From Defluviitaleaceae bacterium (GTDB lineage Bacteria > Bacillota > Clostridia > Lachnospirales > WRAX01), in contig WQVZ01000003.1 in NCBI GenBank assembly GCA_009785595.1, positions 1 through 57,998 on the forward strand: a stretch of DNA of 57,998 nucleotides. The letters run 5' to 3'. The position numbers and the translations under genes are program-made. Under the pieces are notes generated by a model. That model was not told the DNA's origin and did no database searches. It saw nothing but the letters and a program-made list of their open reading frames with translations. Positions 50,262-57,998 of this stretch are shown here, in pieces. Positions within the stretch are counted from its first letter, which is position 1. The number at the start of each line of letters is the position of its first letter.

Positions 50262-52322
50262 TTACATGTCTCCCCTCTTTAATAGCTTAATTTGAATATT
50301 TTGGCCCGATGAGGTGCCGGAAACCAGCACGGAACCATTCGGTCCTTCGCTTTCCTCCCAATTCCACGCGTCAATATAACCTGGCTTGATTTCGCCGGTG
50401 TCCCAGGCGACCTGCTCCGCCGAGGAAGGGTCAAACACCGGCCTTGTGCCTGTGCCATCCGCACCAGGTTGGTTTGCCCACATTTCATAATCTAGCGGAT
50501 CGTATTCTATTGGGTCGATGTCAATTGTCTGCCCGCTCCATGGGGTGCCGTCAAACTCTTTAAAATCTTCCAATGGGATGAGGCGGCCTGCTTGGAAGTT
50601 ACCAAACCCAACTGCGGTGTAGTATAGCTCCCAGCCCTCGCCGCTTGGCTCTTCCGTTTCAGGAAAGATGATTTCCAATGTTTGCGTGGTGTCGTTATAA
50701 CTTGGTGTAACGCCTGCGATATCTATTGTGAATATTGATGGTTCAACACCTTCTAAGGTAAACCCATGCTTAGCGGTTAATTTAATCGAGGCGGTGTAAA
50801 TTGTTTCAGCTAAGAACGTCGAAACAACTATGGGCGTCCAGGTTATGACCCCGGTAAATTGCGCCGCATTTATGCTGTTTTGTGGGGTTTGCCCTGTTAC
50901 GGGTTGTATCGCTGTTGGTAAAACCCCGTTGTTTACAACTATATCCGGGCTGGGTTGGCTGCCTTGGTTTCTTGCGGTTGCAACCAATGTGCCGTCTTTG
51001 TCAAATAAACCAAATTCAAACCTGCCATCAGGAAGCGGCGCACCTATCGCCCTCTTTGTTGCACTTATAACAATTCTAGCCGGAACAGCAATATATTCAT
51101 TGACAAAGCCCGGGAATCCTTCGGGGTATTCGGCAGTAGCGACCAAATTACCGTGTCCGTCATCAATAACATGAATGATGATAGGATATTCCGTATTATC
51201 CGTTATCCACCCGCCGCCGGATGGGGTCAATTCTTTTAAAGTAAACTCGAAGCTGCCCACTTCGTCGAAGGTCATTTCAGCGAATTGAACCAGTCCGTGA
51301 ATATCACTTTGGCGTATATTCATAAAATTAGGCGCGCCATCCGGGTAAGAAATGCTAGCAACTAAATAACCGGAACCAGGGTCTACCACACTTATATTAA
51401 CGGTGTATACTGCGCTATCCAAAACCCAGCCCGACGGACCGCTTAATTCCTTGATGGAATAAACAAAATCGCCGACTGTATCAAATTTCACATCGGCAAA
51501 GATGACCAGCCCGCTTGCATCATTTCTTGTTGTGGCAAGCTGAACGTCCCCTTCATCAAACAAGCCAAACTCAAATCCGTCTACCGGTGCTTCGCCTTTG
51601 ATGCCGTTTTTTGACATGGTAAAAGTGATTACGCCTGCGGGGTTTGTTCCAATGGCGGCCTCTGTAGCAAGCGCACCGGTTCCACCGTCCTCGCGCACAA
51701 CTTTATTTTCGTCCGCCAAAAGTGTGCTAAGTGCCGCATCCGGCGGAAAGGTAACGATTATATTGGTACCCAGCACGATTTCGCCATCGGCAAAAAACGC
51801 ATAACGATCCCCGGTTCCGTCCGTGGTGGTGTTACCGGTGGTGGTGCCGCTTAAAATATAGATATTACCCCCATTTTCGGTAGCGATGCCGTATACATTT
51901 GCCGTACCTGTGCCATGCCCCTCGGCAATAATAACCGGATTTGCAATCCCTGCGCCATCTTCGCCTATGGTTAAGTTTCCGTCAACCTTAATACCGTAAC
52001 TGGTGTCGGTGGCTATGCCTGGGGCCACATTAATCATTTCGGCGGCATCATCCGGCTGGCTTTTAATTAACAAATTACCCTCGCAATAAATGCCTACGGT
52101 ATCTGTAGCATCTTGTGTGTTTACGGCACTTATGCCTCCATCCAAAGCGTTTATTGTAGAATCAGCGGGAAGAATAATGCCCTCACCGGTGTCTGAATCT
52201 ACAGTCAGCCCTGCAACCGTTAGTATTTTTGTATCACTATCCCAGGCCCAGCCTTCCGTAGCTAAATTATCTACAGAGGACATTGCCCTTAAATCAAGCA
52301 CCGTATTTACAATTGATAGCAT
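50262..52322 (-). CDS. pilin-isopeptide-domain protein, 686 residues
   Basis: No signal peptide (MLSIVNTVLDLRAMSSVDNL). The N-terminal 220 residues form a beta-rich solenoid-like part (with LLIKSQPDDAAEMINV). Then come domains like Streptococcus Spy0128/FctA pilin: FEFGLFDEGDVQLATTRNDA, GDFVYSIKELSG and a closing F-x-N, the usual lysine-asparagine isopeptide layout. One domain is complete, while two others are half domains. The C-terminal part has another beta domain (TAIQPVTGQTPQNSINAAQF). The 50258 gene starts 3 bases later, so they are an operon. AGAGGG precedes the ATG at 52322. Confidence 0.7.
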   Translation of the reverse strand: MLSIVNTVLDLRAMSSVDNLATEGWAWDSDTKILTVAGLTVDSDTGEGIILPADSTINALDGGISAVNTQDATDTVGIYCEGNLLIKSQPDDAAEMINVAPGIATDTSYGIKVDGNLTIGEDGAGIANPVIIAEGHGTGTANVYGIATENGGNIYILSGTTTGNTTTDGTGDRYAFFADGEIVLGTNIIVTFPPDAALSTLLADENKVVREDGGTGALATEAAIGTNPAGVITFTMSKNGIKGEAPVDGFEFGLFDEGDVQLATTRNDASGLVIFADVKFDTVGDFVYSIKELSGPSGWVLDSAVYTVNISVVDPGSGYLVASISYPDGAPNFMNIRQSDIHGLVQFAEMTFDEVGSFEFTLKELTPSGGGWITDNTEYPIIIHVIDDGHGNLVATAEYPEGFPGFVNEYIAVPARIVISATKRAIGAPLPDGRFEFGLFDKDGTLVATARNQGSQPSPDIVVNNGVLPTAIQPVTGQTPQNSINAAQFTGVITWTPIVVSTFLAETIYTASIKLTAKHGFTLEGVEPSIFTIDIAGVTPSYNDTTQTLEIIFPETEEPSGEGWELYYTAVGFGNFQAGRLIPLEDFKEFDGTPWSGQTIDIDPIEYDPLDYEMWANQPGADGTGTRPVFDPSSAEQVAWDTGEIKPGYIDAWNWEESEGPNGSVLVSGTSSGQNIQIKLLKRGDM

Positions 52323-52378
52323 ATACTTCCCTCTTTTCATTTTTTTGCGTAACTGCGCTTATATCCAAGTATATGCAT

Positions 52379-52406
52379 AAAAAAAAGAATTGCCACATGG
52401 GCAATT
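52379..52406 (-). terminator. minus-strand terminator upstream of the 52322 gene
   Basis: On the minus strand AATTGCC and GGCAATT pair around CATGT, followed by CTTTTTTTT. It would end transcripts of the 53188 gene. Confidence 0.7.
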
Positions 52407-52528
52407 TATAACGAAGGCGGATTTATTGCATCTGGTTCTGCTCGGCAGGGTTTCCAAACAGGCTTAATGTCAAGAAGCTACAACGCTTGACCAATTTCGC
52501 CGAACACATACATAAGGTTGTTGGCGGG

Positions 52529-53188
52529 CTAATAACAAGTTGGAATGCTATTGTCATACCTGTTGCATTGTCCGCATTTAATGCATTTATGTAATTTGTT
52601 GCAGTCACAACAATGGCTGGGGTTAAAGTTGTTGATAAAAACTGGGTTGCCATTGGGAAAATAAACGTTCGCTTCCAATCTCCCCTCAATATTTGGCGCA
52701 ACGGTTATTTCGATAGGGTATACGGTGGTGTCGGTTGCCCAGCAAGGACAAAGAGGGTGGGGCAGCTCTTTCATTATATATTTGTATGTACCAGGGCCGG
52801 TGAATAATAGTTTCGGAAAAACAATCATTTCTTCAAAATTATATGCTGTTGATATTCTTTCGCCGTCCTCGTTATACAAGTCAAATAAAAAAATACAATC
52901 GTATTTCTTCAAATATTTTGTGCAAATTCCGCAAATTATTTTTGTTGCGCGTAGGGTGATTTGTGTTGGAATACATGAAAAAATATTGGTAAACAATGGT
53001 TCGCCATCTGGATAATATGCAGTTGCAATTAAATCTCCGCACTCATCTGCTGTTACTACTATATTTACACGGTATACCCTGTCATCCGTAGTCCAGCCAT
53101 ATCCGGATGGTGATATCTCTTTAATTGTATAATTATGTACGCCCGGCATGCTAAATGTTAATGCACTAAATTTTATATTTTCCATCAT
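52529..53188 (-). CDS. pilin-isopeptide-like protein with Cys-rich tail
   Basis: About 219 residues: a half domain (ENIKFSALTFSMPGVHNYTIKE), a full pilin-isopeptide-type domain (TQITLRATKIICGICTKYL through NPVFINNFN), and a cysteine-rich end (CCDCNKLHKCIKCGQC) with eight or more Cys. No signal peptide. The start is uncertain. ATG 53188 or 53185 has GAGGA; the frame stays open upstream to 53344, but its ATGs lack a ribosome binding site. The half domain resembles one in the neighbouring 52322 protein. The Cys-rich tail would suit disulfide or metal crosslinks. Confidence 0.55.
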   Translation of the reverse strand: MMENIKFSALTFSMPGVHNYTIKEISPSGYGWTTDDRVYRVNIVVTADECGDLIATAYYPDGEPLFTNIFSCIPTQITLRATKIICGICTKYLKKYDCIFLFDLYNEDGERISTAYNFEEMIVFPKLLFTGPGTYKYIMKELPHPLCPCWATDTTVYPIEITVAPNIEGRLEANVYFPNGNPVFINNFNPSHCCDCNKLHKCIKCGQCNRYDNSIPTCY

Positions 53189-53251
53189 CTTGTCCTCATT
53201 ATCATTAAAGGCCTGAAGGCTGCTAACCATAGAAGCAGTATATGCGCCATT

Positions 53252-53279
53252 AACCAATATATTACATTTGCATATAATA
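53252..53279 (+). promoter_or_regulatory. SigK-like promoter of the 53307 gene
   Basis: AACC at 53252 and CATATAATA at 53271 match the Bacillus SigK pattern (AC, 16-17 bases, CATAnnnTA); the AC-to-CATA spacing is 16. SigK acts late in the mother cell during sporulation. The TATAAT inside could also suit SigA. Confidence 0.4.
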
Positions 53280-53306
53280 TAAGACAAACATAAAGGGGAG
53301 AGCAGA

Positions 53307-54149
53307 ATGGACGCGCTTTCTGTACGCTTGACCGATGCATGCACCGTTAAAAATCAAAGCACTGTTGACTTAAACCATTTACGTATTGAGCCGATAATCA
53401 CTCTTAAAGTATACTCTAGCCGCAAGGCAAAGGACTGCTTAACATCAATAGCCCGTGCCTCCGAACCTGTATACATTGACTATGAGTCTGTCAAAAAAGG
53501 GGACATTATACCTGTTCATCATGATGCAAAGTCAATAGATATTAATAATCTTAAAATAAAACATATCAAGATTGCAAGCAAGATACCATTACCATACAAA
53601 AAAGATTTTTGGAATATATTGATTGAGTTTACATTTGAATACAACCTTAGATTTCGCGATTATAAAGGCGATGTTGTTATTGATGTGAAAGCCTATTCCA
53701 TCCACAAGAAAAGATATATTCTGTTTAGTTCAACCAGATCCGATATTGCAACCATCACAGACCTTTTTACACAAACTGGTAGCCCCATAACCGGCAATGA
53801 ACCTTATATAATTACAGAAGCTAGTGCCATTGCCTTGAAAGCTGAATTACGTAATCATTGTGACCACATACCCGTGGATGTTACCGTTACCATCGGGCTG
53901 TTCAGCATAATCAAGTTATGCCGCTTAGTTTGTTTGAATATCCAAACACGCGGTTTTTGTATACCGCCCGAATGCAATGGTTCGGATTCGATAAAGCCAA
54001 ATATGTGGAAAAATTTCTTTGGTGAGGACGAAACCTTTGCTCTGCATCATTCTAAAATGTTCTCACAGGGCAAGCGTAATGATATTTTGAAGCAGTTGGA
54101 AATGCTTAAAAAACCCTGTGATACTGTGGAAAACGAAACTTCTCGCTAA
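53307..54149 (+). CDS. hypothetical protein divergent from the pilin-like gene
   Basis: A 280-residue protein; no family recognised. It contains beta-rich segments (IEPIITLKVYSS; NILIEFTFEYNLRFRDY) and cysteine spots (LCRLVCL, CIPPEC). No signal peptide or transmembrane helix. The ATG at 53307 has AAAGGGGAG. It stands back to back with the 53188 gene and shares its control region, hinting that they are produced together. It ends in a region with a degenerate regulator gene. Confidence 0.6.
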   Translation: MDALSVRLTDACTVKNQSTVDLNHLRIEPIITLKVYSSRKAKDCLTSIARASEPVYIDYESVKKGDIIPVHHDAKSIDINNLKIKHIKIASKIPLPYKKDFWNILIEFTFEYNLRFRDYKGDVVIDVKAYSIHKKRYILFSSTRSDIATITDLFTQTGSPITGNEPYIITEASAIALKAELRNHCDHIPVDVTVTIGLFSIIKLCRLVCLNIQTRGFCIPPECNGSDSIKPNMWKNFFGEDETFALHHSKMFSQGKRNDILKQLEMLKKPCDTVENETSR

Positions 54150-54471
54150 GTCGGAGAAAAGTTGCACTCCGCTCAAAGAGTTGGAGAGATGTATAGCTTC
54201 CGGGAAGGCTAATGCCAAGCAAGGCTATATCGCCCAATTAGAGCGCGGTTCAAGAAACCCAAGCCTGCGAACGTTCATGAATATTCTATCTGTTTTGGAT
54301 ATATCTGCTGACTACCTTTTATACGGCACAAGCAAGGAGTACACAGGTGCGACGGAGAAACTCCTCAATGAATTCACTAGCTTCTTATTGCGGCGGAGCG
54401 TAAAGGATGTGACCGCCTATTATGATATTGTCCGCTTCATGTCCAAGTATGTGGATTCCAATAGCGATTAG
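54118..54471 (+). pseudogene. degenerate XRE-family regulator
   Basis: The right-hand part is a normal helix-turn-helix_3 region (QGYIAQLERGSRNPSLRTFM, ILSVLDISADYLLYGT). The N-terminal helices are largely missing: LKELER is followed directly by CIASGKANAK, where about 8 residues of the DNA-binding domain should be. The frame overlaps the preceding gene and has no ribosome binding site. GAAAACGAAAC occurs on both sides (54129-54139 and 54518-54528). It was probably a phage-type repressor, now broken. Confidence 0.5.
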
Positions 54472-54714
54472 AATCACTTACCAAGAATTATTGACAAAAA
54501 GTCAACATAATCTTGCAGAAAACGAAACAGTCAGAAAAACCGCCATTTTAGGGATGAGGAGCCTCACAATGGCGGTCTTGTATGTTTTCGATGATAATTC
54601 TGCAAGGGCTTCAGACTTATTGAAATCAGATCCTGCTCCAAGGTGCTCTTTTGCTAAAACTACTGTTATATCGCTGACTTGCGGCATTTTGCGATGCACT
54701 CCAATTCAGATGAT
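54472..54714. other. intergenic region with a large hairpin
   Basis: No convincing gene. CCGCCATT (54540-54547) pairs with AATGGCGG (54568-54575), and inside it GAGG pairs with CCTC. The right copy of the 11-base GAAAACGAAAC repeat is at 54518. Open frames on both strands here lack ribosome binding sites and known motifs. Confidence 0.4.
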
Positions 54715-54751
54715 AAAAAGGAATGCCTCGTAAAATGGGGGCATTCCTTTT
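54715..54751 (-). terminator. Terminator of abrB
   Basis: GGAATGCC and GGCATTCC pair around a 12-base loop, with A and T runs on both sides. Confidence 0.8.
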
Positions 54752-54757
54752 GGGTAT

Positions 54758-55015
54758 TTAGGCATCAAGGCCGATAAGGCGAGCCATTTCTGTGATGGAT
54801 TTTTTGGAGACTTTTTTGCCTTTGTATTCTACAAGGTCTTCCATATCGCCGGTGAAGATATCGGCGGGCTCGTACTTTTTAAGTATGACTTTGTCTTCGT
54901 CAACAAAGATTTCCATGGGGTCGCGAACTTCTATATGCAGGGTTTTTCTGAGTTCTATGGGGAGAACAACGCGGCCCAGCTCGTCAACCTTTCTAACTAT
55001 GCCTGTAGATTTCAT
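54758..55015 (-). CDS. abrB: AbrB-family transition-state regulator
   Basis: An 85-residue protein whose N-terminal half is the AbrB/SpoVT swapped-hairpin DNA-binding domain: MKSTGIVRKVDELGRVVLPI, ELRKTLHIEVRDPMEIFVDE. AbrB represses stationary-phase and sporulation genes in growing cells. The C-terminal half (YKGKKVSKKSITEMARLIG) may mediate oligomerisation. GGAGC precedes the start; a terminator lies 6 bases after its stop. It stands upstream of spmA but reads away. Confidence 0.9.
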   Translation of the reverse strand: MKSTGIVRKVDELGRVVLPIELRKTLHIEVRDPMEIFVDEDKVILKKYEPADIFTGDMEDLVEYKGKKVSKKSITEMARLIGLDA

Positions 55016-55225
55016 TTTTTTTACAGCTCCTTTCTGGATAGTATAATTTGCATTTTTTTCTTGATATGGGAATACTTTACCATAGTTTCAAAAAAATGTC
55101 AAGCGTTGTTGAAAAAAAATGGAAAAAAATTTATATTGACATATTATGTAAATATTGGTAATGATTGCTATATTGGTTGTGGGTCGGGCATAGGCTTATA
55201 CAAATGATTGATTCGGGAGCGAACT

Positions 55226-55810
55226 ATGCTTAATTATCTATGGGCGGGCATGATATTGCTGGGTATTATTGTTGGGGCTTTGACAGGCAATTTGGATGGC
55301 ATTACCAATGCGGCCCTGGACAGTGCCGCTGAGGCTATAACGGTGGGTATAACCATGCTGGGCATAATGGCCATGTGGACGGGGCTGATGCGTATTGCAG
55401 AAAATTCTGGGATGATTGTGGCTATTTCTCAAAAAATGGGGCCGTTATTGCGTTATTTGTTTCCGGATTTGCGGCCGAAAAGCAAGGCGCTGGAATATAT
55501 ATCCACAAACCTTATTGCTAATGTGCTGGGGTTGGGTTGGGCGGCCACACCGGCGGGTCTAAAGGCTATGGAAGAGCTGCAAAAAATAAACGGCGGCAAG
55601 AATGTGGCATCTAAGGAGATGTGCATGTTTCTTATAATAAACATGTCCAGCCTGCAAATTGTCACCATATCCGTGCTGGCATACCGTGCCCAATATAATT
55701 CCCTTAGCCCGTCAGAAATCATCGGCCCGGGTTTTTTGGCCACGCTGATATCCACCATATTTGCAGTGGCCTATACTAAATTTATGGAGCGGCGGGTGTT
55801 TGGGCGATGA
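55226..55810 (+). CDS. spmA: spore maturation protein A
   Basis: Of 194 residues, a membrane protein (YLWAGMILLGIIVGALTG, AITVGITMLGIMAMWTGLM) that is involved in spore core dehydration with SpmB. The conserved AENSGMIVAISQKMGPLLRYLFP and EYISTNLIANVLGLGWAATPAGLKAM blocks are complete. ATG 55226 has GGGAG; it overlaps spmB by ATGA. The pair is expressed from the mother cell in bacilli. Confidence 0.95.
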   Translation: MLNYLWAGMILLGIIVGALTGNLDGITNAALDSAAEAITVGITMLGIMAMWTGLMRIAENSGMIVAISQKMGPLLRYLFPDLRPKSKALEYISTNLIANVLGLGWAATPAGLKAMEELQKINGGKNVASKEMCMFLIINMSSLQIVTISVLAYRAQYNSLSPSEIIGPGFLATLISTIFAVAYTKFMERRVFGR

Positions 55811-56337
55811 GTATACTGTTGCTGTTGTCAGATATGATGATACCCTTGACCATTATGGGTATTGTGGCCTATGGGCTGTTGAAGCGCGACAAAGTGTATG
55901 ACAGCTTTATTGACGGGGCTATGGACGGCATGAAAATTACTTTTAACATACTACCGACTTTGATAGGGCTGATGGTGGCGGTGGGAGTGTTGCGGGCATC
56001 GGGTACGCTAGATTTGTTGGCGGGTTTTTTGGCACCTATGACACGGCTTGTTGGCTTTCCGGAAGAGGCCATGCCTCTGACATTGATGCGCCTGGTGTCA
56101 TCATCAGCGGCCACGGGTTTGCAGCTGGATGTTTATGCCACCCATGGGCCGGATAGCTTTATCGGTCGTTTTGTGTCGGTGATGATGTCTTCTACCGAGA
56201 CGGTTTTTTATACCTTTAGTGTGTATTTTCTTCATGTGGGCATAACCAAAACCAGATATACCATGTCCGGTGCTATTTTGGCCAATATCGTCAGCATTGC
56301 GGCATCGCTTATAATAACTGTTTTAGTTTTTGGGTGA
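55807..56337 (+). CDS. spmB: spore maturation protein B
   Basis: Of 176 residues; works with SpmA. Helices at residues about 10-26, 45-65 and 150-175. The family blocks FNILPTLIGLMVAVGVLRASG and LRLVSSSAATGLQLDVYATHGPDSFIGR (as MRLVSSSAATG) are clear, with TETVFYTFSVYF. Translation is coupled to spmA by ATGA. Confidence 0.95.
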   Translation: MSILLLLSDMMIPLTIMGIVAYGLLKRDKVYDSFIDGAMDGMKITFNILPTLIGLMVAVGVLRASGTLDLLAGFLAPMTRLVGFPEEAMPLTLMRLVSSSAATGLQLDVYATHGPDSFIGRFVSVMMSSTETVFYTFSVYFLHVGITKTRYTMSGAILANIVSIAASLIITVLVFG

Positions 56338-56351
56338 TGAATTTGGTGCTA

Positions 56352-56380
56352 TTGTTTTGCTGCGTTTTTTGTGATATAAT
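56352..56380 (+). promoter_or_regulatory. SigA-type promoter of miaB
   Basis: TTGTTT at 56352, 17-base spacer, perfect TATAAT at 56375, 25 bases upstream of the start. Confidence 0.6.
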
Positions 56381-56404
56381 GCGCCAAGGGAGGTGTACGC
56401 TTTT

Positions 56405-57796
56405 ATGGAGCGGAACAGTTGCGAAATTGATATGACAAATTTTTATATAGAGAAAGTGGCGGCCTTTGGGCTGGGGCGTGATCTTAGGGCGTGCGTAATT
56501 ACCCATGGTTGCCAGATGAACGCCAGAGACAGCGAGACTTTGGCAGGGATGTTGGAGGCTATGGGCTATGAGATAACCAAAGATGAAATGGCCGCTGATT
56601 TGATTATTTTTAACACTTGTTGTGTACGTGAAAATGCCGAGAATAAGCTGTATGGTAATTTGGGTAAGCTAAAGGCGCGGAAGGCCGGGCGAAAAAACAT
56701 GAAGCTGGCGCTGTGCGGCTGTATGATGCAACAGGACGCCGTGGTGGATAAGATAATGGCCAGCTATGCATATGTGGACATTATTTTTGGCACCCACAAT
56801 ATTGCACGTTTTCCTCAATTGCTGCACAGCCATATGGAATCTGGCGGCATGATTGTAGATATTTGGCAGGACGCCAAGGAAATTGTGGAAGACTTGCCCG
56901 CGGTGCGGGAGTTTCCCTTTAAGGCGTCTGTTAACATAATGTACGGCTGCGATAATTTTTGTACTTTTTGTATTGTGCCATATGTGAGGGGCAGGGAGCG
57001 TAGCCGGGAGGTTGCTGATGTAATAGCCGAAATTGAAGCTTTAGCGGCTGATGGCGTAACGGAGGTTATGCTGCTGGGGCAGAATGTTAATTCATATGGC
57101 CATGGGCTTGCCTGTGGGACAAGCTTTGCCCAACTGTTACATAAAGTAGCCGGTGTAAAAGGCGTGCGGCGCATACGTTTTACGTCCAGCCACCCGAAAG
57201 ATGTTAGTGATGACGTGATAGCGGCCATGCGTGATTTGGACAAGGTATGCAAGCACCTGCATCTGCCTTTTCAGGCGGGGTCTACCCGGGTGTTAAAAGC
57301 CATGAGCCGCGGGTACACTAAGGAGGACTATATTGAACTGACGGACAAGCTAAAGGCGGCCGTGCCGGGCATTGCTATTACCACAGACATTATGGTGGGC
57401 TTTCCGGGCGAGACAGAAGAGGACTTTTTGGATACGCTGGATGTGGTGCGCAGGGTGCGTTTTGCTGGGGCTTTTACTTTTTTGTATAGCAAACGGCAAG
57501 GTACGGCGGCGGCTGGTATGGAAAACCAAGTGCCGGAAGAAGTGGCCAAGGAGCGGTTTAATCGGCTGCTGGCGGAGGTTAATGAAATTACGCGCCAAGT
57601 GGCCCAAGAGAAGCGGGGCATGGTGCTGGAAGTAGTTGCCGAGGGTGTAGGCAAAAATGGGATATTAAACGGCCGTAGCGATGATAATTCGTTAGTGCAT
57701 TTTGTTGGGGACGAAGAGTTGGTGGGGCAGGTGGTTAATGTGAAGATTACCGAAGCCCGCACGTTTTATCTTAATGGGGAACTGGAGGAGATATAG
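56405..57796 (+). CDS. miaB: tRNA (i6A37) methylthiotransferase MiaB
   Basis: Radical-SAM enzyme that converts i6A37 to ms2i6A37 in tRNAs reading U-starting codons. Of 463 residues: N-terminal UPF0004 domain with THGCQMNARDSE, NTCCVRENAE and LCGCMMQ cysteines, radical SAM CDNFCTFC, and a C-terminal TRAM domain. The QMN and NTC patterns mark MiaB rather than MtaB (also present at 12933). GGGAGG lies upstream of a GTG at 56393 and ATG at 56405; the ATG is used here. ylbF follows. Confidence 0.94.
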   Translation: MERNSCEIDMTNFYIEKVAAFGLGRDLRACVITHGCQMNARDSETLAGMLEAMGYEITKDEMAADLIIFNTCCVRENAENKLYGNLGKLKARKAGRKNMKLALCGCMMQQDAVVDKIMASYAYVDIIFGTHNIARFPQLLHSHMESGGMIVDIWQDAKEIVEDLPAVREFPFKASVNIMYGCDNFCTFCIVPYVRGRERSREVADVIAEIEALAADGVTEVMLLGQNVNSYGHGLACGTSFAQLLHKVAGVKGVRRIRFTSSHPKDVSDDVIAAMRDLDKVCKHLHLPFQAGSTRVLKAMSRGYTKEDYIELTDKLKAAVPGIAITTDIMVGFPGETEEDFLDTLDVVRRVRFAGAFTFLYSKRQGTAAAGMENQVPEEVAKERFNRLLAEVNEITRQVAQEKRGMVLEVVAEGVGKNGILNGRSDDNSLVHFVGDEELVGQVVNVKITEARTFYLNGELEEI

Positions 57797-57798
57797 GG

Positions 57799-57998
57799 AT
57801 GACAATATATTATGAAAAAGCTATGGAGCTGGGAAATATGATACTTTCATCGGAGACATCCTTACGTCTGGCGGATGCACAGGCTGCCTTTGATGAGGAT
57901 GCAGCGGCTAGTGAACATTATATGCAATACGAAGAGCGGCAGGAAAGCCTGCAAACGGCTATAAGTGGCGGCCTTTTGAATGCGGAGCAATATCAAGA
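57799..57998 (+). CDS. YlbF/YmcA-family regulator (N-terminal part)
   Basis: Open to the window end; 66 residues seen. MTIYYEKAMELGNMILSSET and RLADAQAAFDEDAA look like the start of the YlbF/DUF964 family, helical proteins that in bacilli form a complex with YmcA and YaaT and act with RNase Y and in competence and sporulation. The ATG at 57799 is 2 bases after miaB, with GGAGGAG. In clostridia mutS usually follows further on. Confidence 0.7.
   Translation, partial: MTIYYEKAMELGNMILSSETSLRLADAQAAFDEDAAASEHYMQYEERQESLQTAISGGLLNAEQYQ

Noticed and set aside
53189-53344. Upstream extension of the 53188 gene to 53344
   Set aside because: The frame is open, and part looks domain-like, but there is no ribosome binding site at its starts and it would overlap the divergent promoter and the start of the 53307 gene.
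46002-53344. Prophage tail-fibre module
   Set aside because: Collagen and knob modules also occur in phages, but no portal, capsid, tail, holin-endolysin or integrase genes lie nearby. Kept as an alternative rather than the main reading.
54422-54733. Open frame of about 100 codons after the XRE remnant
   Set aside because: No ribosome binding site, crosses hairpins and a terminator, and shows no recognisable domain.

Overview
This window looks like chromosomal DNA from an endospore-forming anaerobic Bacillota, most likely class Clostridia. Evidence: Firmicutes-style gene order (ylxM-ffh-rpsP-khpA-rimM-trmD; ireB-ruvX-DUF1292-rnj-mltG-trmR-U32-acpS; sepF-yggT-ylmH; nadD/yqeK-rsfS; spmA-spmB-miaB-ylbF), sporulation genes (spmA, spmB, ytfJ/gerW-like, ytfI-like, an AbrB-type regulator), strong AGGAGG ribosome binding sites, several TTG/GTG starts and TTGACA-N17-TATAAT promoters. 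Genus and species cannot be told from the sequence alone.

Layout. 1-8.9 kb: the end of an oligopeptide-type ABC binding protein, a YefM/ParE-like toxin-antitoxin pair, trpS, a nucleosidase plus F420-ligase-family gene, a frameshifted Nudix gene, an NfeD-FloA membrane-microdomain pair, and a minus-strand pair of DUF362 and acetoacetate-decarboxylase-like genes. 9-28 kb is a dense plus-strand housekeeping block for protein targeting, ribosome and tRNA maturation, RNA decay, cell wall elongation and division. It is interrupted by two copies of a hairpin-rich MITE-like element lying directly upstream of ffh and nadD. A lone GyrB/ParE-type subunit ends the block. 27.7-31.2 kb is accessory: small orphan ORFs, a decayed gene, a second flotillin-NfeD pair on the minus strand, and a small holin-like toxin gene with a masked ribosome binding site and a candidate convergent antisense RNA. 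31.3-45.9 kb: nicotinate salvage, a transglutaminase-fold protein, an acetyltransferase, a large HExxH metalloprotease, DegV, ytfJ/ytfI/DUF1461, ispE with a phased DnaA-box cluster at its promoter, an SLH protein, a LysM membrane protein and a tRNA-Leu. 46-53.3 kb is the most distinctive region: three minus-strand genes for a 1418-residue collagen-like/beta-repeat protein and two proteins with pilin-isopeptide-type domains, none with a visible signal peptide, facing a divergent gene with a SigK-like promoter. 54-58 kb: a degenerate XRE regulator, abrB, spmAB, miaB and the start of a ylbF-family gene.

How they fit together. Most of the window serves translation and its maturation (SRP, S16, RimM, TrmD, MtaB, MiaB, TrmR plus U32, RsfS, YlmH), with division and cell wall factors (SepF, YggT, MltG). 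The 46-53 kb cluster is proposed, as inference, to build a spore-surface (exosporium-like) appendage made in the mother cell. The small toxin locus at 30.9-31.3 kb is a candidate type I toxin-antitoxin system.
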